DNA of 64,000 nucleotides, from NCBI GenBank assembly GCA_019155185.1, contig CM032794.1, forward strand, positions 18,429,095 through 18,493,094, read 5' to 3'. Positions 11,066 through 20,340 of this stretch are shown here, piece after piece (the first letter of the stretch is position 1; each line of letters starts with the position of its first letter). The stretch comes from Beaufortia kweichowensis (lineage: Eukaryota > Chordata > Actinopteri > Cypriniformes > Gastromyzontidae). The notes under the pieces are model-generated. The model was not told where the DNA came from. It saw nothing but the letters and a program-made list of their open reading frames with translations, and searched no databases. Position numbers and translations under genes: made by a program.

Positions 11066-12062
11066 ATAGAAAATATTGAAACTATAAAACCAGCAACCTT
11101 TATATCGATAGCATTCTATTCTAAAGCATGCCACTAGTACAACTTGACTCATTTACTGCTATTACAATGGATGAGCTCACAAAAGTAATACATTCATGTA
11201 AATTGTCATACTGTATATTAGATCCTGTTCCCACAAAACTACTAAAAGAAGTTTTCCTGCAGTATTGGAACCAGTGCTCAGTATTATTAACTCATCATTA
11301 GAATTAGGCTATATTCCAGCAGCCTTCAAAATGGCATATTGTATATTATATACTGTATTACTAGACACAATAGATCATACAATTCTACTTGATAGACTAG
11401 AAAACTATGTTAGTATTAGTGGTCAAGCTTTAGCCTGGTTTAAGTCTTATTTACCCGACCGCTACCACTTTGTTTGTGTTAACAAGGAAGAGTCTTGTTA
11501 CTCTCAGGTGAAATATGGTGTGCCACAGGGATCAGTTTTTAATCCTATTGTCTTCGCATTATAAATGCTTCCCCTCTGAGAAATTATTAAGAAACATGAA
11601 ATCAGCTTCCATTGCTATGCTGATGATACCCAGCTTTACATTTCCTCAGAACCTAGCAAAACCCATCGTTTTTCTAGACTAATAGACTGTATCAACGATA
11701 TTAGAAAATGGATGGCAAACAACTTCCTTCTGCTCCAATAAGAGGTTTTGATTATTGAACCTAATAGCTCCAAACAAGACACGACAGTCCACAACATCTC
11801 TATAAAAGGTTGCACCCACTTCCTTGAACCCATAGCTCTCTTAAATTAAAACTAAATTTACCACTGTATACAATTCATTTTCACTTATTCACTTCTCTTA
11901 ATTAGTAATTATTCTGTATCCTGTAACTGTAAAGTGAGTTATAGATGCAATCAATGGCACTTTGTGTCCTCTATTACGGATCGCACATTTGCTATGGGTT
12001 GCAACTGTAAGGGGTTTTTTTTTGTGAGAAAGTGCAATACAAATAAAAATGAATTGAATTTA
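11066..12062 (+). mobile_element. L2-clade LINE copy A3, internally deleted
   Basis: A second, more diverged plus-strand L2 copy begins at about 11066 inside the linker (MPLVQLDSFTAITMDELTK-like), passes through RT motifs and then drops straight into the 3' UTR at about 11825. It ends with polyadenylation-like AATACAAATAAAAATG and a GAATT remnant at 12062. The C-terminal half of ORF2 is deleted. Confidence 0.85.
11265..11830 (+). pseudogene. L2 LINE RT remnant
   Basis: It retains SIINSSLELGYIPAAFKM, then an internal deletion that joins it to TIDHTILLDRLENYVSI, FKSYLPDRYHFVCVN, VPQGSVFNPIVFAL (motif B) and, in another frame, CYADDTQLYISSE. The segment between the fingers and motif A is missing, and a stop follows motif B. 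Confidence 0.85.
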
Positions 12063-12510
12063 AAATATCTGCCTTCTCTCATTTAAGTAGATGGGACTGT
12101 GGTCTAATGAAATAGCTGTCCGGAGGTGTTGCAAACATGGTAGCTCAGAAAACACGCTGGATGAACGCTCAATGGCACCATTGACTAATTAGAATTAATT
12201 ATTCCAGAGAGATGTGTAATAAACTGCAGTAAAACCTGGTGTTATATTGCTTACCGATTCACAGATAAATCTGTAAGAGGGCCTCCAAAAGAATTATATG
12301 CCCTGAATTGTTTGTCTGGTACATAGTGACACAGTATGACACCACTAATTTGTGGGTGGGACAATTCCCCACCACTTTTTGCAAAAACCGAAACTTCTTT
12401 TGTGCTAGCCACAACCAAAGCACTTAAAGTGGTTCCCCTATGATTACGAGCAAAGAACCACTTTTAGTGCTATTTAGCACCATTTCTTTTTAGAGTGTTT
12501 GTATACATAT
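12063..12510. other. No gene seen; short repeat-like sequence at the right end
   Basis: No coding motif. The end (12410-12500) has a self-complementary pattern around AAGTGGTTCCCC and GAACCACTTTTAGTGC, suggesting an old inverted-repeat element, but no limits can be set. Confidence 0.35.
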
Positions 12511-12518
12511 ACACATAC

Positions 12519-13485
12519 TAGGGATGCAACAATACAGTTAGCACACAGTTCAATACATACCTCAGTTTTTTACCACGGTTTTCGGTTCGATTCTGATGGC
12601 TTGACACATAAGAGTGTTTTTTGTTATTCTATGCTTAGGCAATAGGAACGGTAAGAGGTTAAGAAGAAAAAATAAAAACAATATATTGCAATACTCCTTT
12701 ATTTTACTTAAAAGCAAAGAAAAGTCCACTAGTTCCTTGTGTATTGTATAATATAAAATAATTTTTTATTTTAAAATTAACACTGACATCTCACAGCTGC
12801 TGGTAGCCCATGTACAAACTGGGGAACACATAAATTCCTAAATTTTGAAAATAAACATACATGTGAAGTTAGTAAACATAAATTGACCATTTCAAATAAA
12901 CATACTTGTACTTCAGTAAACATAAATAAACCATCTTAATTAAACTTAACAGTACTCCAGTACAGTATCCTTCATTCAGAATTTAAAGTGCAATTTCACT
13001 TAGGTCAGCTATCTATTCCTGTATTTTGAGGTTCTTCTGTAAAAAGATAAGCCTGTCAACATTCTCTGCAGCAACATACTCTACTTACAATGTCCCCGGC
13101 AGTGGAGAAAGAGTTATTTTATACTTTATACATTACACTCAACGGCAAAACAGAAATGTCTCCACACCACGGATTTGAAAGACGCCAGCGCTTTCTCGTA
13201 CTGTAGCCTCACTTCACCGCCGCTCGCCATGTTAAAGTGTGGAATGATGGTTCAGTGCTCCCTAACTTTAGAGCATAGTGATTGAATATTTACTCGCGGG
13301 GAGGAGTTTCCTCATCTCAGCTCGTAGACTTACAGGCACACACAAACAGTCAATTCGGAGAGAAATAAAACGCACATAAATTATTTCAACATAAAACCGA
13401 AAAAAACGCAATTCACAAGCGCATATTGAACCATGGATGTCGTACCGAATGGTTCAATATTATATTGAGAATTGTGGCATCCCTA
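12519..13485. mobile_element. Non-autonomous hAT element, 967 bp, with 8-bp target duplication
   Basis: It starts TAGGGATGCAACAAT and ends with the inverted ATTGTGGCATCCCTA. The 8-bp direct repeat ACACATAC lies on both sides (12511-12518 and 13486-13493), as hAT elements produce. The interior is AT-rich without a transposase frame, so this is a deletion derivative. Confidence 0.9.
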
Positions 13486-13740
13486 ACACATACAGACTTA
13501 TATTGGGTATTACTTTTTTCTTTTATTTAGCTTAATAAACAAGATTAACGATACAACAAAAATGCTAATAAATTTAGGATATTGTACATGCACATATCAA
13601 ATTTATGTTACACAGCATAGACAGCTATATTCTTATAAACACATCTCACTGCATAGTGTTACGCAAAAAAAACCCCACATATCATGAAAGCAAAGCCAAA
13701 CAGGTGAGGTTATCACTTCTATAACAGTTACAGTTCACTT

Positions 13741-14330
13741 AGTTCAAGTTCAAGTTTATTTGTATAGCGCTTTAACAATGTAGCACTGTTTCAAAGCAGC
13801 TTTACAGCAGAATAAACAGAATAACAAGCAGGGTAATCTAAAAGCTAATTTAATAACTAATATCTAATATCACTAATATCTAATATCAGCAATCTCCTAG
13901 TGAGCAACTTAGTGGGATATGTCTTTATATTCTTTATATATCAGCCACTTTTCCCAGTCCATTTTATAATCACTTTTTGTCATCTTCAACGTATATGTAA
14001 GTTCTTCCATCACTAGGATTTCTTCAATCATCCCACTGTTTGATTTGTAATTCGAAGTGATGTCTTTAAGCCAATTCCAAGTTATAGTCTTTTTACACGT
14101 CACAATTAGAACCTTACATAAATATTGGTCGCTTTTAGGTACTATGCCTTTAATATTTCCAATAGGCAAAAATAGGGATATTCTGGGTATACTATATCCA
14201 AGCACTTCAGACTGCCTGTACATCATCCCAAAAAGGTTAGATTTTCTCACAGCTCCAAAAGATATGTAAGTGATCTGCTTCTAACTTTCCACACTGTCTC
14301 CAGCAGACTCGGGCCGACAAATGGGCCTAT
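13741..14330 (-). mobile_element. L1-clade LINE, 3' end
   Basis: On the minus strand the end of an L1-type ORF2 is followed by a short 3' UTR and the tail GCGCTATACAAATAAACTTG with repeats of CTTGAA, at 13741-13790. The same tail appears on the plus strand at 32085-32167. The copy is 5' truncated at about 14330, as most LINE copies are. Confidence 0.8.
13909..14325 (-). pseudogene. L1 LINE ORF2 C-terminal region with Cys/His motif
   Basis: At about 14250-14325 the minus strand encodes CWRQCGKLEADHLHIFWSC, the C-x3-C...H-x4-C motif of L1 ORF2 C-termini. A stop and a frameshift follow; then comes ISLFLPIGNIKGI, VLIVTCKKTITWNWL (the conserved AxKKAIxxxW block) and MEELTYTLKMTKSDYKMDWE. This pattern separates it clearly from the L2 copies, which lack it. 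The exact role of the Cys/His motif is unsettled; it is needed for retrotransposition in mammalian L1. Confidence 0.82.
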
Positions 14331-14849
14331 TTGTTATTCATAATATTTTTATTATTAATAACACTAGTATCCTATTCTAAACCTAAAGTTTTCTTTCTAT
14401 ACAAACTATATATTGGAAAGCTCTAAGTCTGTAGTTTTTATATTTATTTACAGTTTTGCAGTAGACATGACACAGTGACAGTAATTTAGGTTAATGTCAC
14501 TGACTTACAGGTATTTATTATTGTTATTATGTATTTATAACAAAAAATATCTTATTCTAAACCTAAACAATCTTGACAAACTATTTATCACTGGAAAGCT
14601 CTAAGAGTGTATTTTTCAGATTTAATCATGTTTTTGTGAAAGGAATAGTGTAGGGAGATCAAATTTGCTCTCTGAGGATTGCAACGGGTTAATTCTCCAG
14701 TGCAACCTATACGTCCAAAATAATTCTAACCTCTTCCCCACAGAACGTTCACATGCGATAAATATAGGAAAATAGTTAGGCGGACAGAGAATATTATTCT
14801 AAGAATCTAAGAATTAGAATCATGCATCCAAACTTTATTTGAGGAGAGT
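14331..14849. repeat. Unassigned stretch with a 180-bp-period direct repeat
   Basis: Two similar blocks about 70 bp long start at 14370 and 14550 (CCTATTCTAAACCTAAA and CTTATTCTAAACCTAAA, each followed by TGGAAAGCTCTAAG). Spacing is 180 bp, so this is two degenerate tandem units. No coding sequence; possibly part of an older transposon. Confidence 0.6.
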
Positions 14850-14858
14850 AAGGGTAAT

Positions 14859-15560
14859 ATGGTTTTAGATAACACTTTGGATGCGAGTAGCGTAACTAGC
14901 TCTGCACATTGTTTGGTTCCAGTTGCAGATCCCCTGCAGCAGAGAAACTTTGTAAGTGTGAGACGGCATAGTCACAGGACAAAACACCGCTCAATCCTTC
15001 CGATTACAGTCTCAAATAAATTTACCCTACTTGGTAAGACGCCTACTAAGAAACATGTTGAAAGTGTCCTAGTTATTGGAGATTTTATTGTACGGAATGT
15101 AAAAATAGAAGCACCAACCACTATAGTTCAATGTTTTTCGGGAGCCAGAGCACCTGACATCAGAGAAAATTTAAACGTGCTGGCTAAAGCTAAGCGTAAA
15201 TTTAGTAAGATTATTATTCACGTTGGCACGAATCATGTTTGACTCCGTCAATCGGAGATCACAAACAATAACATTAAAGAGGTGTGTAAACTACTCAAGT
15301 ACGATGTCAGACACAATAACATGCTCTGGTCCTCTCCCTGCTTATTGTGCTGATGAGATACATAGCAGACTCTTATCACTAAACGGCTGGATGTATAAGT
15401 GATGCCTGCAAAATAATAAAGGCTTTATAGATCATTGGAAAAGTTTCTGAGGCAAACCTGACCTGTTGAAAAGAGATGGTCTTTATCACTCTTGGGGTGG
15501 AGCTGCCCTTCTATCTAGAAATATGGCACATAGTCTTAATGTTAATGTTAAACCTTGACT
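14859..15560 (+). pseudogene. LINE ORF1, SGNH-esterase-like
   Basis: The first 127 codons are open (14859-15242) and contain ESVLVIGDFIVRNVKIEA, CFSGARAPDIREN and KIIIHVGTNHV. These match SGNH blocks I, II and III, normally GDS, G and GxND. Two catalytic-site positions differ: the nucleophile Ser of GDS is Phe, and GTND reads GTNH. After a stop the C-terminal part continues in pieces, with MLWSSP, LSLNGWMYK, and KRDGLYHSWGGAALLS where block V DGLHPS would be, so the catalytic His is displaced too. In LINE ORF1 the esterase is thought to aid entry to or escape from membranes or to act in the RNP; this is not proven. Confidence 0.8.
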
Positions 15561-15645
15561 AACTGGGGCCCAGGTAAGGGAGCAGACAGACTGGCTTAAC
15601 CAACCATCTGCTAGCCATCACATAACACAGCACATAGAAATTCTG

Positions 15646-15998
15646 TCTTCTAAATATCACAATATAGAGACTGTGTCTGTCCCCCGGACTAGCAATTACA
15701 AAGAACTGCGCAAACCTTGCAAAAGTAATTTAATAAATGTTCAACAAATGAAAAACAAACAAAATCTAGATAAACAATTGATATGCCTTGGCTTGCAAAA
15801 TTTTAGATCTCTTACTAATAAAGCACTTTTTTGTTAATGATATGATCACAGATCGTAAATTAGATGTGCTTTGTCTAAGAGAAACGTGGCTGAAACCAGA
15901 TGATTATATCACTTTAAATGAGTCTATAACTCATACATGTAGTTTGAAAGAGTCTCTAACATAACTCATTTTCAGTTGTAGAGCGACATCCTTCTTTA
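15646..15998 (+). repeat. 353-bp segment repeated exactly at 18404-18756
   Basis: This stretch of LINE B1 (end of ORF1 and start of endonuclease, including the LTNKALF region and a T-run frameshift) is identical base for base to 18404-18756, offset 2758 bp, same orientation. The identity covers the shared frameshift and the shared non-LINE ending (CTCATTTTCAGTTGTAGAG). Flanks diverge at once on both sides. Confidence 0.95.
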
Positions 15999-16183
15999 CC
16001 AAATTAAACCCAAATTTACGCTGAACTTCAACTGTAACATCCGTATTTAGGTAACTTAATCAAAAATACAACAATAAACAGTATTTTACCAAGAATGAAA
16101 GATATATAACAACAAAATCGATCCAAGATGGCGGCACGTGCACATCAAGTCTCTCCAGTTTCTGCAGTTTTGCGGTATTTATT

Positions 16184-16466
16184 TTGCTCATATCGGGTAT
16201 GTTCGTGCAGAACACTTGTGCCTTTACATCGTACACCCGACAGGAGCTTTTGGACATTGGTTTGTACATTTCCAACAGGTTTATCAGCAATCTTCGTCTC
16301 GTCCCCAAGATCGGCAGAACATCCGAAGCGGCGCACTCTACCCAGCTGGGCGGAAGTGCTCGAAGACGGCGGCGCGATCGTAAACAAAGGCGGGGGAAGC
16401 GCGAAGGGCTAAGAGCTAAGCTAATGCTAACACCACACCGGCTCTCTCTACCCAGCATTTTTCTCA
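16184..16466 (+). pseudogene. LINE C leader with basic stretch
   Basis: It reads YTRQELLDIGLYISNRF, then RRRRRDRKQRRGKREG, then LSLPSIFLIGEQN. This is the usual region ahead of the endonuclease in this LINE type; the Arg-rich run is probably nucleic-acid binding. It runs directly into the endonuclease but in a different frame from the start at 16467. Confidence 0.75.
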
Positions 16467-17390
16467 TTGGTGAACAAAATGGATGAGATTCGACTCCGCA
16501 TCAACCACAGCAAAAGACTTTTGAAATGTAATGTCATGATCTTCACAGAAACATGGCTAAACAGCAGCATACTGGACAATGCTATTGAGCTAGCTGGACT
16601 ACATACATTCCGGGCAGACAGGATGGCGGTTGACTCCGGTAAGACCAGAGGTGGAGGGCTGTGCATTTATGTTAACAAAGCTTGGTGCACGAACTCTGTT
16701 ATTGTCGGGAGACACTGCTCAGCTAACCTAGAGTTTCTCATGGTTAAGTGTAGGCCGTTTTATCTGCCACGGGAGTTCACCTCCACCATTATAACTGCCG
16801 CTTACATTCCTCCTGATGCTGATGCCAAGCTTGCTATGAACGAACTTCATGCAGCCATCAGTAAACAACAGACTGCTCACCCGGAGGATGCATTCATTGT
16901 TGCCTAAAGACAGTGCTCCCCAAATTCCACCAAAACGTTTCTTGTTACACCAGAGGAAACAAAACTTTGGACCATGTCTACACAAACATGGCTAAAGCCT
17001 ACACTGCGACCCCCCCCTCCCCCACCTCGGACAATCAGATCACCTTTCTTTGTTTCTCACCCCCAAGTATTCACCCCTCATCAACCGTGTGAAGCCATCA
17101 GTGAGGACCATCAAAGTGTGGAAGACTGGAATATGTTTGTTTCTCAGGCAACATGTGGCGCTCACACGGACATAGACAGTTACACCTTCTCTGTTCTGGA
17201 TCACATCAACACCACCATTGACAGCGTTACAACTCAGAAAAAAATCACCACATACCCAAACCAGAAGCCATGGATGAACAAGGAGGGGCGCCTCCTGCTG
17301 AAAGCATGCAACACTGCCTTCAGATCAGGTGATGCACAGGCCTACAGCTCTTCCGGGGCAAATCTGAAGAGGAGCATCAAGACTTTCTGA
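16467..17390 (+). pseudogene. LINE C endonuclease and linker
   Basis: The domain starts NKMDEIRLRINHSKR, then VMIFTETWLNSSI with the catalytic Glu of ETW, RGGGLCIYVNKAWC, and ITAAYIPPDADAKLAMN. A stop at about 16906 falls where the GDFN motif is expected after AFIVA, and that motif is missing. A second open stretch (16974-17390) carries the linker (YPNQKPWMNKEGRLLLKACN, AFRSGDAQAYSS). Broken copy. Confidence 0.85.
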
Positions 17391-17430
17391 CTAACAGACC
17401 CCAACATGTCAGGTCAGGCCACATCTGCTC

Positions 17431-17821
17431 CACTAACATCACACTCAACACCGGGGTACCACAGGGCTGTGTGCTGAGCCCCTTCCTCTACTCCCTCTTC
17501 ACCCTCGACTGCAGGGCCTTGAATGGATCTAATGCCATCATCAAGTTCGCAGACGACACTACAGTGATTGGACTCATCAGCAACAACAATGAGACTGCCT
17601 ACAGGGAGGAGGTCCAGCACCTGGCCACATGGTGCACAGACAATAACCTGCTCCTTAACACCACCAAGACTAAGGAGCTCATTGTGGGCTTTAGGAAGAA
17701 GAGAGGAGGACACTTGATCCCATTCACATCAACGGGATGGCTGTTGAGCGTGTCCCCTGCTTCAAGTTCCTGGGGACCCACATCTCAGAGGACCTGTCCT
17801 GGACCCCACACATTAAATTAG
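17431..17821 (+). pseudogene. LINE C reverse transcriptase, second half
   Basis: From NITLNTGVPQGCVLSPFLYS (motif B) it passes through IIKFADDTTVIGLIS (motif C, FADD), TAYREEVQHLATWC and LNTTKTKELIVGFRKK, and then loses frame. Motif A and the fingers are absent because of the deletion at 17390-17431, so this copy could not work. Confidence 0.88.
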
Positions 17822-17924
17822 ATTAGATTAGATTCAACTTTATTGTCTAATCTAATCTAATCTAATCTAATCTAATCTAATCTAATCTAATCTAATCTAA
17901 TCTAATCTAATCTAATCTAATCTA
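17818..17924. repeat. TCTAA pentanucleotide array with inverted start
   Basis: At 17846-17924 there are about 15 perfect TCTAA units. Just before it, 17818-17845 reads as the inverted unit (GATTA repeats) followed by CAACTTTATTG. This is the reverse complement of a LINE-type 3' end (CAATAAAGTTG plus ATCTA-like tail), suggesting that a short minus-strand LINE tail seeded the array. Confidence 0.85.
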
Positions 17925-18905
17925 GATAACACTTTGGATGCGAGTAGCGTAACTAGCTCTGCACATTGTTTGGTTCCAGCAGATGCAGATAGTCACAGGC
18001 TCAATCCTTCGATTACCCTGTAACACAGCAGTTGAATCCTTCCGATCGTAAAATAGAAGAAACTTTAAGACGTAAGTAAACATGTGAGTGCGGCATAGTC
18101 ACAGGACAAAGCACAACCACTATAGCTCAAGAGATGGTCTTTATCAGCTCTTAGTAAGATTATTATTCACGTGGAGCTGCCCTCACAAACTACATTAAAG
18201 AGAAATATGTCAGCACATAGTCTTAATGTCATAAATTGTTAATGTTAAAGGCCTTGATCTAAGTTTCTGGGGCTGGACCTGTTGAAAAGGATGGTCTTTA
18301 TCACTCTTGGGGGTGGACTGCCCTTAACCAACCATCTGCTAGTCTTAATGTTAATAAACCACACTAACACAGCAGACATACCAACCATCTGCTAGCCATC
18401 ACATCTTCTAAATATCACAATATAGAGACTGTGTCTGTCCCCCGGACTAGCAATTACAAAGAACTGCGCAAACCTTGCAAAAGTAATTTAATAAATGTTC
18501 AACAAATGAAAAACAAACAAAATCTAGATAAACAATTGATATGCCTTGGCTTGCAAAATTTTAGATCTCTTACTAATAAAGCACTTTTTTGTTAATGATA
18601 TGATCACAGATCGTAAATTAGATGTGCTTTGTCTAAGAGAAACGTGGCTGAAACCAGATGATTATATCACTTTAAATGAGTCTATAACTCATACATGTAG
18701 TTTGAAAGAGTCTCTAACATAACTCATTTTCAGTTGTAGAGCGACATCCTTCTTTAATCTAATCTAATCCCTTACTATTAATATTATATCATCTAATGTA
18801 AATGATAAACATTTTTTAAATTTCTTCTGGCTACGGTCTATAGGCCATCAGGGCACCACACAAACTTTATTAAAGAATTTGGTGACTTTATATCAGAACT
18901 AGTAC
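17921..18905 (+). mobile_element. LINE copy B2, scrambled then collinear
   Basis: From 17923 about 55 bp match B1 at 14866-14920. Then 17975-18403 is a patchwork of short (10-35 bp) pieces of the B1 interval 14920-15645, all in the same orientation but with deletions and repeated bits: ATGGTCTTTATCA, AGTCTTAATGT and CCATCTGCTAG each occur twice. From 18404 it is identical to B1 for 353 bp. At 18757-18905 it goes on with endonuclease remnants (a GHQGTTQTLLKNL-like stretch) after another TCTAA unit. Confidence 0.8.
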
Positions 18906-18985
18906 ACATCGACTCTCATTTCTCGATGAAGACCACCCTTCTGGTGGCACTCACCTCTTTCAAGAGGGTGTGGGACCTGCACGCA
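18906..18985 (+). mobile_element. DIRS1-like tyrosine recombinase scrap
   Basis: The plus strand encodes FSMKTTLLVALTSFKRVWDL followed by HALS, the start of the catalytic domain of the DIRS tyrosine recombinase (the Arg of the KRV block is present). Only about 80 bp remain, fused to LINE sequence on both sides. Confidence 0.6.
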
Positions 18986-19140
18986 CTTTCTGACCTGATG
19001 CTGGATCTGTCAAAGGAGGTGGCGAACCACAAGAGAACCTGCACTCATGCTAGTTACTACAGTAATGATCATGCTAAACAATATTTATGCTAATCCCTTT
19101 AACTATTTAACTTTAACAAATTAACTACTTCTTTTCTGTC
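18986..19140 (+). mobile_element. LINE untranslated-region fragment, paralogue of 59685-59830
   Basis: It is clearly related to 59685-59830 (shared GGATCTGTCAAAGG, GAGAACCTGCACTCAT and CAATATTTATGCTAATC). At the second site the block follows the end of an L2-type ORF2, so it is probably L2 3' UTR. No coding sequence. Confidence 0.6.
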
Positions 19141-19143
19141 TAT

Positions 19144-19741
19144 AGCCCTATTCGGACGGGATTAGTTTTATATGGGGAGGTGGGGGTAAAGTAATTTTAC
19201 CTCAGGACGTCTGTAATATTAATGGCCAATTTGCACGGGACAAGACATCTCAGTAAAACTAGCAGAAGTGGGAGGGGTAACTCGCTTTACCCAACCACAG
19301 TAACCTCCTTGTCGTCATGTGCGTATGACGTTGCTTCCTGTTATGACGTGCGCAAACACACAATAAGTGCTTTCGATCTTCTTTTTGCTTTAAATGGTAT
19401 GCGGAAAACACTGGAGGTTTGCCACAGAGTTGTCTCACCACCTACAACACAACCGAATGCTTCTTCAAGCGCCTCCATGCTTGCAAAACACGCCAAAAAC
19501 TACTTTTAAACAGGAAATGATGAAATTTTACCATACATTTTTACAGCGGGTCTATTCGAACGAAGGTCATTTTTCCGGACCTTTTTACAGAACGTAAAAG
19601 TCGCCGTAATCTTTACTGACATTGTCCGTAATGATTACCGAGATGGCACATTCGGACGGGACTAAAATCACAGAGAAGCTCTGGTAATAATTACTTTACC
19701 CCCACCTCCCCATGTAAAACTAATCCCGCCTGAATAGGGCT
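19144..19741. mobile_element. TIR element (MITE), 598 bp
   Basis: Ends are inverted repeats of about 52 bp starting AGCCCTATTC, with two mismatches in the first 30 bp. The bases just outside are TAT on both sides (19141-19143 and 19742-19744), a possible 3-bp target duplication. Sub-terminal copies of the GGACGGGA motif lie inside. Short open frames inside have no recognisable domain. A 3-bp target would suit PIF/Harbinger, but this assignment is tentative. Confidence 0.78.
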
Positions 19742-19974
19742 TATGTCAGCAGTCTAAAGTTATAGCTGCAATCAGTTAACTCAGTCATCCTCGGCTAAAC
19801 AATCCTTTACTGTATAATATTGGCCTTATTAATTACTACCCAGTTTAACATAAACATAAATTAATTGTATCACAATTAACACAAATCAGACCCAATGTAA
19901 ATTTAGTCAAAATCATCAACCCTAATTAAATTCAGTGCTCGATATCGACCTGTGCAGCTGTGACACGCTGTGAC

Positions 19975-20010
19975 ATGTATGTATGTATGTATGTATGTAT
20001 ATATATATTG
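19975..20010. repeat. GTAT / TA microsatellite
   Basis: Seven GTAT units run into a short TA stretch directly beside the palindrome. Confidence 0.9.
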
Positions 20011-20011
20011 T

Positions 20012-20195
20012 CTAATATCTAATATCAGCAGTCTCCTAGTGAGCACTCCACCACAGTGACGGTGGCAAGGAACCCAAACTCCATTAATGGATGTATATAT
20101 ATATATATATATACATCCATTAATGGAGTTTGGGTTCCTTGCCACCGTCACTGTGGTGGAGTGCTCACTAGGAGACTGCTGATATTAGATATTAG
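20012..20195. repeat. Perfect 184-bp palindrome (92-bp arms, no spacer)
   Basis: Bases 20012-20103 are the exact reverse complement of 20104-20195, meeting in a TA run. The outer part of each arm (CTAATATCTAATATCAGCAG, then TCTCCTAGTGAGCA) is closely similar to the L1 3' region at 13855-13905, so the arms derive from an L1 3' UTR segment. As single strand it would fold into one long hairpin. Confidence 0.95.
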
Positions 20196-20216
20196 TTATT
20201 AAGCAAGTATTAATCA

Positions 20217-20340
20217 CTTTTTTTTCTCTGCGTCTTAACTGCTGTATCAGTTACCACCAAAACTTGAAATGGACCTTCCCATCTAGATTCAAATGTTAAT
20301 CTTGTAGGTGTGGCATGTTGAGCTTCGGGGCTGTTTATAG
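20217..20340 (-). pseudogene. Endogenous retrovirus-like pol remnant: integrase C-terminal domain
   Basis: On the minus strand a short open stretch reads TRLTFESRWEGPFQVLVVTD followed by TAVKTQRK. The pattern of a Trp-Gly-Pro after basic and acidic residues, then a beta strand and TAVK, is that of the DNA-binding SH3-like C-terminal domain of retroviral integrases. Only about 35 residues remain and no other pol or LTR piece is recognisable around it. It is too short to classify the retrovirus. Confidence 0.6.

Larger units (their letters stand above)
14850..15998 (+). mobile_element. LINE copy B1 with esterase-type ORF1
   Basis: An L2/CR1-group LINE with ORF1 (14859 to about 15560) and the beginning of ORF2 endonuclease (15780-15960), then broken off. 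ORF1 resembles the SGNH-esterase ORF1 described for CR1-like elements. Other copies lie at 17921-18905 (scrambled) and 48588-50340. The last 353 bp are repeated exactly at 18404-18756. Confidence 0.85.
16110..17820 (+). mobile_element. LINE family C copy C1, internally deleted
   Basis: A second LINE type, seen again at 26790-30031. The order is N-terminal leader (16184-16466), endonuclease (16467-16980), linker (16981-17390) and the second half of the RT (17431-17820). The first half of the RT is deleted between 17390 and 17431. Its sequence style (RADRxAxDSGKxRGGGLCIYV, ADDTTVIGLI) is that of a very common fish LINE; I cannot place it between Rex1-like and I/Nimb-like lineages. Confidence 0.85.

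Noticed and set aside
16060..16467. 135-codon minus-strand frame
   Set aside because: It is the antisense of the LINE C leader, whose plus-strand product is recognisable.
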